Positions 26,846 to 37,457 are shown, counted from the first letter of the stretch. The stretch is DNA of 64,000 nucleotides from Mesorhizobium sp. M1B.F.Ca.ET.045.04.1.1 (GCF_003952465.1 NZ_CP034448.1:5061001-5125000), one strand, 5' to 3'. Notes: generated from the letters alone by a model not told the origin. Numbers and translations are program-made.

Positions 26846-27787
26846 TCACGGAAGCGCTTCGCCATCAAGGATGCGAGCGTAGAGTTCCAGATAGGCCTTC
26901 GCGGCTTTCGCGATCGGGAATCTGTCGGCGGCCGATTCGCGGCATTTGTGAGCACACAGGTCCGCGATCTCGGCAAGACCGCAGGCGAACTCCTCGTCGC
27001 TCTCGAAGAACCGACCGGTGTCCGCGTCCACCGTTTCCGGCAAGGCGCCGCGCCGGGTGGTCAAAACGGGCGTGCCGCACAGCATGGCCTCGACCGGCGC
27101 ATTGCCGAAGGGCTCTTCCCAGGCGATCGGATTGAGGAAGGCCTTCGATGCGCCGAGAAGGCGCAGCTTGTCCTCGCCGTCAACGACGCCGTTGAAGCGA
27201 TAGCGGCGAGGAAGACTTTTGAAAAAGACGCCCTCGCGGCGGGTTTGGCTTCGGCCCAGCAGCTTCCACCGCGAGCCGCCGGCGATATCGAGGGGGAAGT
27301 CGAATTTCCTGGCAAGGTCGACTGCCCGGCTCAGGCCCTTTCCGGCACGTGCGATGGCCGCCATGAAGAGGAGATGGTCGTTCCTCGATTTGGCGGGCCG
27401 ATAGTCGTCAACCGGAAATCCGTTGTAGACGAAGGTCTTGCGGCCGTGCAGCTGGGCGTGCCGGGCGCTGATGAAGCTCCAGTTCGGTTGCGGCCGCGGA
27501 TAGTCCGGCAAATGGCCGCGCTCGGTGTTGAGGGTCGGGAAGGGAACTTCGACCTTCCACGCGTGAAGGTGAACAATCTGGGTGTGCGGCGGGATCGCGG
27601 CGCGGCATTCGGCGTCGCTCACCGCATGCCTAACTTCGCACAGTGGATGCGAAGATCCCGGTCCGGCGACGAGAACGACATGGTGCCCCTGCCTGGCCAG
27701 TTCAGTGGCCAACCAGTCGACCTGACGTTCTATCCCGCCATAGCCTTTGCACGGAATAACGCCCTTCGTTGCCAAGGTTATTAGCAT
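26846..27787 (-). CDS. Glycosyltransferase family 4/group 1
   Basis: The 313-residue product has a GT-B fold layout. The N-terminal acceptor domain has KGYGGIERQVDWLATELARQGHHVVLVAGPGS. The C-terminal donor domain has FNGVVDGEDKLRLLGASKAFLNPIAWEEPFGNAPVEAMLCGTPVLTTRRGALPE, containing the EPFGxxxxEAMxxGTPV signature. It is 12 nt upstream of the family 9 transferase and probably acts in the same pathway. The sugar and acceptor are not evident. The 121-bp gap to pccB shows no terminator. Confidence 0.9.
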   Translation of the reverse strand: MLITLATKGVIPCKGYGGIERQVDWLATELARQGHHVVLVAGPGSSHPLCEVRHAVSDAECRAAIPPHTQIVHLHAWKVEVPFPTLNTERGHLPDYPRPQPNWSFISARHAQLHGRKTFVYNGFPVDDYRPAKSRNDHLLFMAAIARAGKGLSRAVDLARKFDFPLDIAGGSRWKLLGRSQTRREGVFFKSLPRRYRFNGVVDGEDKLRLLGASKAFLNPIAWEEPFGNAPVEAMLCGTPVLTTRRGALPETVDADTGRFFESDEEFACGLAEIADLCAHKCRESAADRFPIAKAAKAYLELYARILDGEALP

Positions 27788-27908
27788 TCCTGCATCAATG
27801 GCGTCAGGAGATGCTAATTGTCAACCTTCCAAAGCGGCGATGATTTGGAAAGCACAGATCTCTGATGGAAGTGCTGGCCGACTTGATGCGAGACTTGGAC
27901 GGAACGCC

Positions 27909-29441
27909 TCACAGCGGAATGTTGTCGTGCTTCTTCCAGGGGTTCTGCATGTCCTTGTTGCGCAGCATGCGCAGCCCCCGCGCGATACGGCGGCGCGTCG
28001 AGTGCGGCATGATCACCTCATCGACATAGCCACGCTCGGCCGCGACGAAGGGCGACAGGAAGCGATCCTCGTAAGCCTTTGTGTGGGCTGCGATCTTTTC
28101 CGCATTGCCGATGTCCTTGCGGTAGATGATCTCGACCGCGCCCCTTGCGCCCATCACCGCGATCTGCGCCGTCGGCCAGGCATAGTTCATGTCGCCGCGC
28201 AGGTGCTTTGACGCCATCACGTCATAAGCACCGCCATAGGCCTTGCGGGTGATCACGGTGATCTTCGGCACGGTTGCCTCGGCATACGCGAAGAGCAGCT
28301 TGGCGCCATGCTTGATCAGCCCGCCATATTCCTGCGCGGTGCCGGGCAGGAAGCCCGGAACGTCGACGAAGGTGACGATCGGGATCGAGAAACAGTCGCA
28401 GAAGCGCACGAAGCGCGCCGCCTTGCGGCTGGCGTCGGAATCGAGCACGCCCGCCAGCACCATCGGCTGGTTGGCGACGAAGCCGACGGTCCGACCATCA
28501 ACGCGACCGAAGCCGGTGACGATGTTCTTGGCAAAACTCGCCTGGATCTCGAAGAAGTCGCCTTCGTCGGCGACTTTCAGGATCAGTTCCTTGATGTCGT
28601 AAGGCTTGTTGGCGTTGTCGGGGATCAGCCGGTCGAGCGACAGGTCGTGATCCGTCACCGACTGGTAGCATTCGACCTCGGGTATCTCGGCGGTATTGGA
28701 GGCCGGCAAAAGATCGATCAGCCGGCGCATCTGCAGAAGCGCTTCGACATCGTTGTCATAAGCGCCGTCGGCGATGGAGGATCTGTTCGTGTGCACCGTG
28801 GCGCCGCCCAGGCTCTCGGCGGTCACCGTCTCGTTGGTCACCGTCTTCACCACATCCGGCCCGGTGACGAACATGTAGGAGGTGTCGCGCACCATGAAGA
28901 TGAAGTCGGTCATGGCGGGCGAATAGACGTCGCCGCCGGCGCAGGGACCCATGATCAGCGAAATCTGCGGGATGACGCCGGAGGCGAGCACATTGCGCTG
29001 GAAAATCTCGGCATAGCCGCCGAGCGCGGCCACCCCCTCCTGGATGCGGGCGCCGCCGGCATCGTAGAGGCCGATGATCGGCGCGCGGTTGCGCAGCGCC
29101 ATCTCCTGGACCTTGACCACTTTCTCCGCATGCGCCTCCGACAGCGAGCCGCCGAAGACGGTGAAATCCTTGGCGAACAGATAGACGGGGCGTCCATTGA
29201 CCGTGCCCCAACCGGTGACGACGCCGTCGCCCGCGATCTTGGTCTTCTCCATGCCGAAATCGGTGGAGCGGTGCTCGACATACATGTCGAACTCCTCGAA
29301 AGAACCCTCGTCGAGGAACACCTCGATGCGCTCGCGTGCGGTGAGCTTGCCTTTCTTGTGCTGGGCCTCGATCCGTTCCTTGCCGCCGCCCATACGGGCG
29401 ATCTCGCGGCGGCGCTCGAGTTCCTTCAGCACGTCCTTCAT
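27909..29441 (-). CDS. pccB: Propionyl-CoA carboxylase beta chain (carboxyltransferase subunit)
   Basis: The subunit transfers carboxyl from biotin to propionyl-CoA to make methylmalonyl-CoA. The ATG at 29441 gives MKDVLKELERRREIARMGGGKERIEAQHKKGKLTARERIEVF and 510 residues, the usual PccB length. The conserved GTVNGRPVYLFAKDFTVFGGSLSE, the oxyanion region GAVEIIYRK and FVDVPGFLPGTAQEYGG are present. An open frame extends far upstream to 30791, but that part is antisense to the helicase gene and not used. The biotin subunit pccA is not in the next genes. Confidence 0.95.
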   Translation of the reverse strand: MKDVLKELERRREIARMGGGKERIEAQHKKGKLTARERIEVFLDEGSFEEFDMYVEHRSTDFGMEKTKIAGDGVVTGWGTVNGRPVYLFAKDFTVFGGSLSEAHAEKVVKVQEMALRNRAPIIGLYDAGGARIQEGVAALGGYAEIFQRNVLASGVIPQISLIMGPCAGGDVYSPAMTDFIFMVRDTSYMFVTGPDVVKTVTNETVTAESLGGATVHTNRSSIADGAYDNDVEALLQMRRLIDLLPASNTAEIPEVECYQSVTDHDLSLDRLIPDNANKPYDIKELILKVADEGDFFEIQASFAKNIVTGFGRVDGRTVGFVANQPMVLAGVLDSDASRKAARFVRFCDCFSIPIVTFVDVPGFLPGTAQEYGGLIKHGAKLLFAYAEATVPKITVITRKAYGGAYDVMASKHLRGDMNYAWPTAQIAVMGARGAVEIIYRKDIGNAEKIAAHTKAYEDRFLSPFVAAERGYVDEVIMPHSTRRRIARGLRMLRNKDMQNPWKKHDNIPL

Positions 29442-29826
29442 CGCTGCCCCCAAAAAGGAAAGGTGATTTGTGGTAATGGCGAGGGCAGCCAAGCGCAAGC
29501 GGCGCGTTTCGACCGCGGATTTGCTGCACTGCAACATCACCTCTTGCATTTTAGGCCGGACTCGGCCATATGCGGCGGCATAGGCGCTTGGGCCGGTTCT
29601 GTCCGGCTTTCTCCACGAATGAGACTGGTTGCGTCTGTTTTCCCTCTTTCCGGTTGATCGGCAAGGTGGCGAAAGAGCCCCGGAGCATGAAGCTCGCGGG
29701 CACGACAGCGCAGCCGCGCGGACGCTTCCGTCCGCCGCCTTGTCGTTTCCTGACAATTTTCGACGGCAGGTTGCGCCCTGCCGCCATTGCTGTTTGCGGC
29801 CCGGAGCCGCGTGAAAGAAGACTATT
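29442..29826. other. Divergent intergenic region pccB | helicase
   Basis: The 385-bp gap separates two divergent starts and must hold both promoters. A leader for the helicase gene is likely, as such genes often have long cold-responsive leaders. I see no strong hairpin, repeat, small open frame with a ribosome-binding site, or obvious promoter match in it. Confidence 0.4.
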
Positions 29827-31269
<1,443 letters not shown>

Positions 31270-31302
31270 ATTCATCGCCAAGGCTTTGTCGGAAATAGAG
31301 AC

Positions 31303-31330
31303 CGGCCGGAGTGACGCTCCGGCCGCTTTT
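31303..31330 (+). terminator. Terminator of the helicase gene
   Basis: The stem CGGCCGGAG / CTCCGGCCG with a TGACG loop is followed by CTTTTC. It lies 33 nt after the helicase stop and just before the convergent hydrolase stop. Confidence 0.85.
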
Positions 31331-31334
31331 CATT

Positions 31335-32336
31335 TCACTGGCTTGATTGCTGCTGCATCAGCGCCTTCACCCACACCACGATACGCTCAGTGAGAAAACC
31401 CGTGGTCTGCGGCGACAGCACATCGCCGGCGATGACGTGGTTGTCCGGGTCGCCGGTGTCGTCGACAGGAACCAGCTCGTGCGGGCCGCCCCAGCGGCCG
31501 GCGATCTCGCGCGTGCGGTCCGGTCGCACCACCTTGTCGGCATCCGAGAAGATGAACAGGGCAGGGATGGTCGCCTTCTCGACCGGCGCGCCATAGGCGA
31601 GCTCAGTGAGCGCCGCCATCGGCAGCGTTGCCGACATCGGATATCTGGTGGTCCAGAATTTTTCGTGCAGCGCGTTGCGCGGCGGAAAGCTGCGTTCCCT
31701 GCCGCCGACGAGCTCGGCGATCTCTCTGCCCCAGGGCATGGTCAGGATCTCGGCGCCGGACGCCTTGACGCCGAAATTCGGCGAGATGAACGCGATCGCC
31801 GCGACGCCGTCGGAGGCGCCCGGCTGTGTTGCGGCCCAAGTTGCCAGCGAGGCGCCGGTCGAGGTGGCAATCACAATCACCTTATCGCCGATCGCGCGGC
31901 CAATGGCGAGCGCCTCCTCATAATCGTTGATCCAGGCATTGACGCTGCCTTCGGCCATGGCGGCGCCATCCTGCCCGTGGCCGGTCAGGCGCGTGTAGAA
32001 GAGGTTGGCGCCGAGTTCATCCGCGACATCGTCGGGCAGCGGACGAACCTCGCCCTTCGAGGCTGAGAAGCCATGGATATAGACGATCGAAAACTTCGTC
32101 TTGTCGTGAATCACCGGGTTCGCCCAGATGATTTCCTTATCCAGCCCATCGCGGATATTGGGCACGGCGGCTTCTTCGCGCGCCAGATAGGCCTGCGGAT
32201 CGTCGCCGATCACCGAAGGATCGAAGCGGATCGTCGTGTCGACGGCAACACGTGGCCCGAGAACGAAACCGGCGACCAGAAGGAGGGCGAGACCCAGTAC
32301 CGCAAGCACGATCCGTCGCCCCATCGCCGACTCCAA
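31335..32336 (-). CDS. Membrane-anchored alpha/beta hydrolase
   Basis: The 333-residue product has an N-terminal hydrophobic anchor (about 8-27), then an alpha/beta-hydrolase fold. The oxyanion region is YIHGFSASKGEVRPL. The likely nucleophile elbow is IATSTGASLA (S159), where the first glycine of GxSxG is alanine. The acid is probably in FSDADKVVRPD, and the histidine in DPDNHVIAGD. The substrate is unknown; the architecture suggests an envelope esterase or lipase-like enzyme. It is transcribed with, or just after, the SDR gene on the same strand. Confidence 0.78.
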   Translation of the reverse strand: MESAMGRRIVLAVLGLALLLVAGFVLGPRVAVDTTIRFDPSVIGDDPQAYLAREEAAVPNIRDGLDKEIIWANPVIHDKTKFSIVYIHGFSASKGEVRPLPDDVADELGANLFYTRLTGHGQDGAAMAEGSVNAWINDYEEALAIGRAIGDKVIVIATSTGASLATWAATQPGASDGVAAIAFISPNFGVKASGAEILTMPWGREIAELVGGRERSFPPRNALHEKFWTTRYPMSATLPMAALTELAYGAPVEKATIPALFIFSDADKVVRPDRTREIAGRWGGPHELVPVDDTGDPDNHVIAGDVLSPQTTGFLTERIVVWVKALMQQQSSQ

Positions 32337-32393
32337 GCAACAATCCTCAACCTATGGCCGCATCCGCCGGCAGGCAATCGCGGTTTCGCCAGC

Positions 32394-33242
32394 TTATTTC
32401 GCCTTGTCCGATGATCGGCCCGTCTCGCCCGGTATCTTGCGATCGAAAAACAGCGGCCGTGCCTTCCAGCTGGTCGTCAGGCTGATGACCAGGCGGCCGA
32501 TCGGGCGCGGCAACAGACCAAGCAGCTTCAAGGGCCAGCTTATGTGGTAGGGGAAGGTGACTTCGAAGCCGCCTTTTCTGATGCCGCGCACCATGCGGCG
32601 CGACGCGCGTTGCACAGGCATCAGGCTTGGCATCGGCAGCGTGTTCTTTTCCGTCAGCGGCGTGTCGACGAAGCCCGGATTGATCACCTGAATGCGGATG
32701 TTCATCTTGTCGAAGTCGTATTTCAACGACTCCGCCAGGATGTTGATCGCCGCCTTGGTGCCGCCATAGGCCGCCGTGGTCGGCCAGCCGGAATAGGCGG
32801 TGACCGATCCGACAAGGGCGACATGCCCGCGCCCCCGCGCGCGCATGTAGTCGACCACGGGCACCAGGCCGTTGACGATGCCGAAATAATTGACGGCGAA
32901 GGAGCGATGGAAATCGCGCACCACGAGGTGCTCGCCGGGGGTGGCGATGTAGTTGCCGGCGTTGAAGACGGCAAGCACGATCGGCCCCATCTCGTTCTCG
33001 ATCGCGGCGGCCGTCCGTGCCATCCCTTCTTCGTCGGTCACATCGCAGGGAAAGGATTTCACATGGCCGCTCATCTGCGCCGTCTCGACCAGCAGCGTGT
33101 CGACCGGATCGCTCGGTAGCGCCGTCACCGCGATGGCATAGCCCTGCCTTGCGAGATCTTTGGCCAGCGCACGACCGAGACCGCTGCTGCCGCCCGTGAT
33201 CCAGGCGACACCGTCTTTCGGGTTTGCCCGGTAGAGTGCCAT
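32394..33242 (-). CDS. Short-chain dehydrogenase/reductase
   Basis: The 282-residue product starts at the ATG at 33242 with AGGA just upstream. It has the cofactor motif TGGSSGLGRALA, then NAGN, the catalytic serine in GSVTAYSG, and the YGGTKAA (YxxxK) motif. PGFVDTPLTEKN follows the active site as in classical SDRs. The C-terminal hydrophobic stretch YHISWPLKLLGLLPRPIGRLVI may associate with membranes. The substrate cannot be told. Gene order suggests co-transcription with the downstream hydrolase, which begins 57 nt after the SDR stop. Confidence 0.88.
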   Translation of the reverse strand: MALYRANPKDGVAWITGGSSGLGRALAKDLARQGYAIAVTALPSDPVDTLLVETAQMSGHVKSFPCDVTDEEGMARTAAAIENEMGPIVLAVFNAGNYIATPGEHLVVRDFHRSFAVNYFGIVNGLVPVVDYMRARGRGHVALVGSVTAYSGWPTTAAYGGTKAAINILAESLKYDFDKMNIRIQVINPGFVDTPLTEKNTLPMPSLMPVQRASRRMVRGIRKGGFEVTFPYHISWPLKLLGLLPRPIGRLVISLTTSWKARPLFFDRKIPGETGRSSDKAK

Positions 33243-33268
33243 TGAAAGTCCTGCGAATTGTCTGGCTC

Positions 33269-33319
33269 GGCGCATGACCCCGAAAACCGGTACCGGTTTT
33301 CGGAAAGGAATCATGCGCC
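33269..33319. repeat. Palindromic repeat, family A
   Basis: The outer arms GGCGCATGA (33269-33277) and TCATGCGCC (33311-33319) flank a perfect 24-bp inner palindrome (33280-33303) with halves CCGAAAACCGGT and ACCGGTTTTCGG. It lies in the divergent gap between the SDR gene and cysK. Confidence 0.88.
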
Positions 33320-33330
33320 AGATTAAAATC

Positions 33331-33370
33331 CTACAGCTTTGCGCGTCCGGTCGGACGCGCAAAGCTGTAG
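33331..33370. repeat. 40-bp near-perfect palindrome upstream of cysK
   Basis: Two 19-bp arms (33331-33349 and 33352-33370), from CTACAGCTTTGCGCGTCCG to its inverted copy, are separated by only 2 bp. It is 12 bp after the family A repeat. Such a long exact palindrome would form a very stable hairpin in either strand's transcript. Confidence 0.88.
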
Positions 33371-33535
33371 TGCTCTAGCGGCGAAGAAATAGGATGAAAA
33401 GAGCGCTTTTGAGCGCATCGCTGAAATGATCGCGAGGATTGCAGCGTCCGGAATGCGACTGGACCAGGCAAAATCTTGCCTTGAAACCGAGGCTTCCGGT
33501 TTCTAGGGTCTCGCCGCACGCATAAAGGAATCCTC

Positions 33536-34570
33536 ATGCCTCGTAATGTGATCGAAGCGATCGGCAACACACCCTTGATCCGGCTCAACAAGGCTTCGGA
33601 CGCGACCGGCTGCGAGATCCTGGGCAAGGCCGAATTCATGAATCCGGGACAATCGGTCAAGGACCGTGCGGGCCTCTTCATCATTAGGGACGCCGAGCAG
33701 CGCGGATTGCTGCGGCCGGGTGGCGTCATCGTCGAAGGGACCGCCGGCAACACCGGCATCGGCCTGACGCTGGTCGCCAAGGCGCTTGGCTACCGGACCG
33801 TCATCGTCATCCCCGACACGCAGAGCCAGGAGAAGAAGGACACGATCAAGATCCTGGGCGCCGAGCTGATCGAAGTGCCGGCCGTGCCCTACAAGAACCC
33901 GGACAACTATGTGAAGCTGTCGGGGCGGCTCGCCGAGCAACTGGCGCGTTCGGAACCGAACGGCGCGATCTGGGCAAACCAATTCGACAATGTCGCCAAT
34001 CGCGACGGCCATATCCGCACGACGGCGGAAGAGATCTGGGCCCAAACTGGCGGCAAGGTCGACGGCTTCGTGTCGGCCGTCGGCACCGGCGGTACGCTCG
34101 CCGGCGTTGCGATCGGGCTGAAAGGCAAGAGCAACAACGTCAAAATAGCGCTCGCCGATCCGCTGGGCGCCGCCCTTTTCAGCTTCTACACCAGCGGCGA
34201 GCTGAAGGCGGATGGCAGTTCGATCACCGAAGGCATCGGCCAGGGCCGCATCACTGCCAATCTCGACGGATTCACACCGGACTTCTCCTACCAGATCCCG
34301 GACGAGGAAGCGTTGCCGATCATCTTCGACCTGATCCAGGAAGAGGGGCTCTGCGTCGGCGGCTCGACCGGCATCAACATAGCCGGCGCCATCCGGCTGG
34401 CGCGCGAGCTTGGTCCCGGCCATACCATCGTGACGATCCTCGCCGACTACGGCACGCGCTACCAGTCGAAGCTCTTCAATCCAGAGTTTCTGCGCGGCAA
34501 GAACCTGCCGGTGCCCGGCTGGATGGAAGAGAAAGCCGATATCTCGGTGCCGTTCGAAAAGGTGGCGTGA
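33536..34570 (+). CDS. cysK: Cysteine synthase A family (O-acetylserine sulfhydrylase)
   Basis: This PLP enzyme forms cysteine from O-acetylserine and sulfide. The 344-residue product starts MPRNVIEAIGNTPLIRLNKASDATG and has the PLP lysine in NPGQSVKDRAG. The substrate loop reads EGTAGNTGIG, where many CysK proteins have EPTSGNTG. The phosphate-binding region is VGTGGTLAG, and the C-terminal part has GGSTGINIAGAIRLA. It overlaps the AlaX gene by 4 nt and heads a unit with sseA and an acetyltransferase, all consistent with cysteine metabolism. Confidence 0.92.
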   Translation: MPRNVIEAIGNTPLIRLNKASDATGCEILGKAEFMNPGQSVKDRAGLFIIRDAEQRGLLRPGGVIVEGTAGNTGIGLTLVAKALGYRTVIVIPDTQSQEKKDTIKILGAELIEVPAVPYKNPDNYVKLSGRLAEQLARSEPNGAIWANQFDNVANRDGHIRTTAEEIWAQTGGKVDGFVSAVGTGGTLAGVAIGLKGKSNNVKIALADPLGAALFSFYTSGELKADGSSITEGIGQGRITANLDGFTPDFSYQIPDEEALPIIFDLIQEEGLCVGGSTGINIAGAIRLARELGPGHTIVTILADYGTRYQSKLFNPEFLRGKNLPVPGWMEEKADISVPFEKVA

Positions 34571-35313
34571 TGGCGCAGAGGACCGAAGCGCTGTTTCGCG
34601 ACGACGCTTATCTGAGGACCGCGGATGCGCAAGTCGTTGCCATCAACGACCGCGGCGGCATTCTTCTCGACCGGACGATCTTCTACGCCACCTCCGGCGG
34701 GCAGCCCGGCGACACCGGCCTGTTCGAACGCGCCGACGGCAACCGCATCGCGATCGCCGCCGCCATCACCGGCGAGACCAAGGACGAGATCATCCATGTG
34801 CCGGCGCCTGAGCAGGCTTTGCCGGCGGTCGGGGAAAAGCTGAGGCTCGCCATCGACTGGGAGCGGCGGCATCTTCTGATGCGCATGCATTCCGCTTGCC
34901 ACCTGCTCACTGTTGTCTGCCCGTTTCCAATCACCGGGGCGGCGGTTGCCGAGGACGACAGCCGCGTCGACTTCGACATTCCCGATGCCGGCTTCACCAA
35001 GGACGACGTGACGGCGAGGCTGATGGAGCTGGTGCGGGCCGACCATCCGATTTTCACCCGGCTGATCACCGACGAGGAACTTGCGGCCAATCCAGGGCTT
35101 GTAAAATCGAAGAACGTGCGGCCGCCGGTCGGTACCGGCAGGATCCGTCTGGTCTGCATCGGCGACAACGCATCGATCGACAGCCAGCCTTGCGGCGGCA
35201 CCCATGTGAAGAGCACGGGTGAGGTCGGCGAGATCCACATCGGCAAGATCGAGAAGAAGGGCCGCGAAAACCGACGCTTCCGCATCCGCTTCGGGCCGAT
35301 GCCGGCGAACTGA
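34567..35313 (+). CDS. Alanyl-tRNA editing protein (AlaX type)
   Basis: AlaX proteins hydrolyse serine or glycine wrongly attached to tRNA-Ala. The 248-residue product has the zinc motifs MHSACHLL (H107 and H111) and, near the C-terminus, QPCGGTHVKSTGEVG. The N-terminal ILLDRTIFYATSGGQPGDTG segment resembles the editing domain of AlaRS and places it in the AlaX-M group. The start overlaps cysK (ATGA). Serine is the precursor of O-acetylserine, so its position beside cysK may reflect control of serine-related errors. Confidence 0.92.
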   Translation: MMAQRTEALFRDDAYLRTADAQVVAINDRGGILLDRTIFYATSGGQPGDTGLFERADGNRIAIAAAITGETKDEIIHVPAPEQALPAVGEKLRLAIDWERRHLLMRMHSACHLLTVVCPFPITGAAVAEDDSRVDFDIPDAGFTKDDVTARLMELVRADHPIFTRLITDEELAANPGLVKSKNVRPPVGTGRIRLVCIGDNASIDSQPCGGTHVKSTGEVGEIHIGKIEKKGRENRRFRIRFGPMPAN

Positions 35314-35359
35314 CGGGCCAAGACGGATAAGTCGCGAGAGGCGGGGCAGGAGCAGGAAA

Positions 35360-36211
35360 ATGGACGAAGACAGCCCTTTTATCGTCGACGCGGACTGGCT
35401 CGAGAAGCGGCTCGGCACACCCGGGCTGACCATCATAGACGCCTCCTGGTACCTGCCGGCGCAGAAGCGTAATGCCCACGCCGAATACGCCGCATCGCAT
35501 ATTCCTGGAGCACTCTTCCTCGACCAGGATGAGGTTTCCGATCCGGATTCCAAGCTGCCGCATACATTGGCGTCGCCTCAATACTTCGCGCAATATGTCG
35601 GCTCCATGGGCGTTTCTGCCGACGACACCATTGTCGTCTATGATGGTCCGGGGCTGTTTTCTGCGCCGCGCGCGTGGTGGATGTTCCGCGTCATGGGCGT
35701 CTTCCAAGTCTACATCTTGAACGGCGGCCTCGATCGCTGGAAGACGGAAGGGCGGCCGGTGACGGCCGAGCAGACCAAGATTGCGCCTTGCGTCTTTTAC
35801 GCCGATTTCGATGCAGGCCGGGTCGTCAGCCTCGACGAGATGCGCCGGATCGTTGGAAGCGGAGAAAGCCAGATCGCCGATGCGCGCTCTCCGGGGCGCT
35901 TCGCAGGAACCGATCCGGAACCGCGTCCTGGTGTCCGCTCCGGCCATATGCCCGGCGCGCATAACGTTCCGGTTGGCGCTCTTGGCGAAAATGGCGAATT
36001 GCTGCCTAAAGACCGCTTGCGCAAGGTCATCGAGGATGCCGGCATCGATCTTTCGAAGCCAGTCGTCACCTCGTGCGGATCGGGCATCACGGCGGCGGCG
36101 ATCACGCTGGCGCTGGAGACGCTTGGCCATACCGACAACAGGCTGTACGACGGCTCATGGACCGAATGGGGCGGGCTGAGCGATACGCCCGTCGTGACGG
36201 GCAAGGAATGA
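35360..36211 (+). CDS. sseA: 3-mercaptopyruvate sulfurtransferase
   Basis: The enzyme moves sulfur from 3-mercaptopyruvate to thiol acceptors or cyanide. The 283-residue product has two rhodanese domains (about 5-135 and 150-280). The catalytic loop CGSGITA (C239) fits the CG[S/T]G[I/V]T pattern of mercaptopyruvate rather than thiosulfate sulfurtransferases. The ATG at 35360 has an AGGAGCAGG-type site upstream. Its stop overlaps the next start (ATGA). The cysteine synthase upstream suggests a joint cysteine/sulfur module. Confidence 0.93.
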   Translation: MDEDSPFIVDADWLEKRLGTPGLTIIDASWYLPAQKRNAHAEYAASHIPGALFLDQDEVSDPDSKLPHTLASPQYFAQYVGSMGVSADDTIVVYDGPGLFSAPRAWWMFRVMGVFQVYILNGGLDRWKTEGRPVTAEQTKIAPCVFYADFDAGRVVSLDEMRRIVGSGESQIADARSPGRFAGTDPEPRPGVRSGHMPGAHNVPVGALGENGELLPKDRLRKVIEDAGIDLSKPVVTSCGSGITAAAITLALETLGHTDNRLYDGSWTEWGGLSDTPVVTGKE

Positions 36212-36780
36212 CGGCGATGGAAAACGGTGTGCCGAAGGATATCGAGGTCACGGTCACGTTCCTCGAAATGCATGCGCCGCCGGCCTCGTCGCCGCCGCTG
36301 CCTTACAACCGGCAGATCGCGCTGCTGAAGACCAAGGACATCCCGCTGCATTTTTACCGCTACCTGATCGACCGGGTTGGGCGCAAATGGCACTGGGTCA
36401 ATGTGCTGAGACTGAGCGACGAGGAACTGGCCGCCGGCCTGCACCGCGAGGACCGCGACATCAGGGTGCTTTACCTCGACGGCTCCCCTGCCGGCTTTTT
36501 CGATCTCAAGCCGCATCTGCCGGACGAAGTGGAACTCGCCTATTTCGGCATGATGCAACACGCGCACGGCCAGGGCATCGGGCGCTGGTTCCTCGGCGCT
36601 GCGATTTCGGCTGCCTGGGCGCACGGGCCGAAGCGCGTCACGGTCCAGACCTGCACGCTCGACCATCCGGCAGCACTGCCGCTTTACCAGAAGCTCGGCT
36701 TTACGCCGGTGGCGCAGAAGAAGGAAGTCGTGCATCCTCTGACTTTCGCCGAGCGCTCGGCAAGCGTCATGCGGCCATAG
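36208..36780 (+). CDS. GNAT-family N-acetyltransferase
   Basis: The 190-residue product begins at an ATG overlapping the sseA stop. The C-terminal half has the GNAT acetyl-CoA motif HAHGQGIGRWFLGAAI (Q/RxxGxG/A type) and the last strand-helix unit HPAALPLYQKLGFTPV. The N-terminal 60 residues contain a polar segment and HFYRYLIDRVGRKWHW. The acceptor is unknown. Its coupling to sseA and cysK hints at a small-molecule substrate in amino-acid metabolism. Confidence 0.88.
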   Translation: MTAMENGVPKDIEVTVTFLEMHAPPASSPPLPYNRQIALLKTKDIPLHFYRYLIDRVGRKWHWVNVLRLSDEELAAGLHREDRDIRVLYLDGSPAGFFDLKPHLPDEVELAYFGMMQHAHGQGIGRWFLGAAISAAWAHGPKRVTVQTCTLDHPAALPLYQKLGFTPVAQKKEVVHPLTFAERSASVMRP

Positions 36781-36818
36781 TCAAGGGGAAGCGGCACAGT
36801 CGTCTGCCTCGATGCCGC

Positions 36819-37226
36819 TTACGCCACCGGCGGCTGGCCCTCGAAGGTCGGCAGCGAGGTGTCGATGCAAGCCCAGGGAGGCGCCTTGATCGTCCAGATC
36901 GTCGCTGCGGGCCGTATCATGCTTGGATCGTCAAGCGTACCCCCGCGCACGAAGATCAGATGCGGGCGCGATTCTGCTTCACTAAACAGGTGCACGCCGC
37001 AGGCCAGGCAGAAGCGACGGTGCATTCTGTTGCCGCTGTCGGCCACGCTCTCGTAATCGCGCGTCTCGCCGGCAATCTTGATGTGCGCCGTCAGAAAGCA
37101 GACGCTCACCGCCGCATTGCCGGCCGCGATGTACTGGCAGAAACGGCACCAGCACAAACGCGCGGTGATCGGCTCCGCGCGGCTTTCGTAGCGGACCGCG
37201 CCGCACAGGCATCCCCCGGTAATCAT
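36819..37226 (-). CDS. GFA (CENP-V/GFA) family zinc protein
   Basis: The 135-residue product begins MITGGCLCGAVRYES, the GFA signature, and has further cysteine pairs in CWCRFCQY and CLACGVHLF, a typical two-zinc arrangement. The family includes glutathione-dependent formaldehyde-activating enzyme, but most members have no known activity. I chose the ATG at 37226; a GTG at 37265 would add 13 residues. It is convergent with the GNAT gene. Confidence 0.88.
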   Translation of the reverse strand: MITGGCLCGAVRYESRAEPITARLCWCRFCQYIAAGNAAVSVCFLTAHIKIAGETRDYESVADSGNRMHRRFCLACGVHLFSEAESRPHLIFVRGGTLDDPSMIRPAATIWTIKAPPWACIDTSLPTFEGQPPVA

Positions 37227-37457
37227 GCTCGGACCATCGCCAAACTCCAGCCGCCTGCGCGTCACAGCCTTTTTCTGCCATCATCATGGCGCGGAGCGCC
37301 CGGGGTGGCGAGTCCGATAACTTCAGTGTCGTGATTTCGGGTTCGTAATATTTTGATATTGCGCTCTGAGCGACGCGCGTGATCGCTTGGCAGGAATCGG
37401 GTGGGAGACGCCGTCGCCCAGGCATAATTTCCGGCCGACGACACCGGAGATTTCGCC

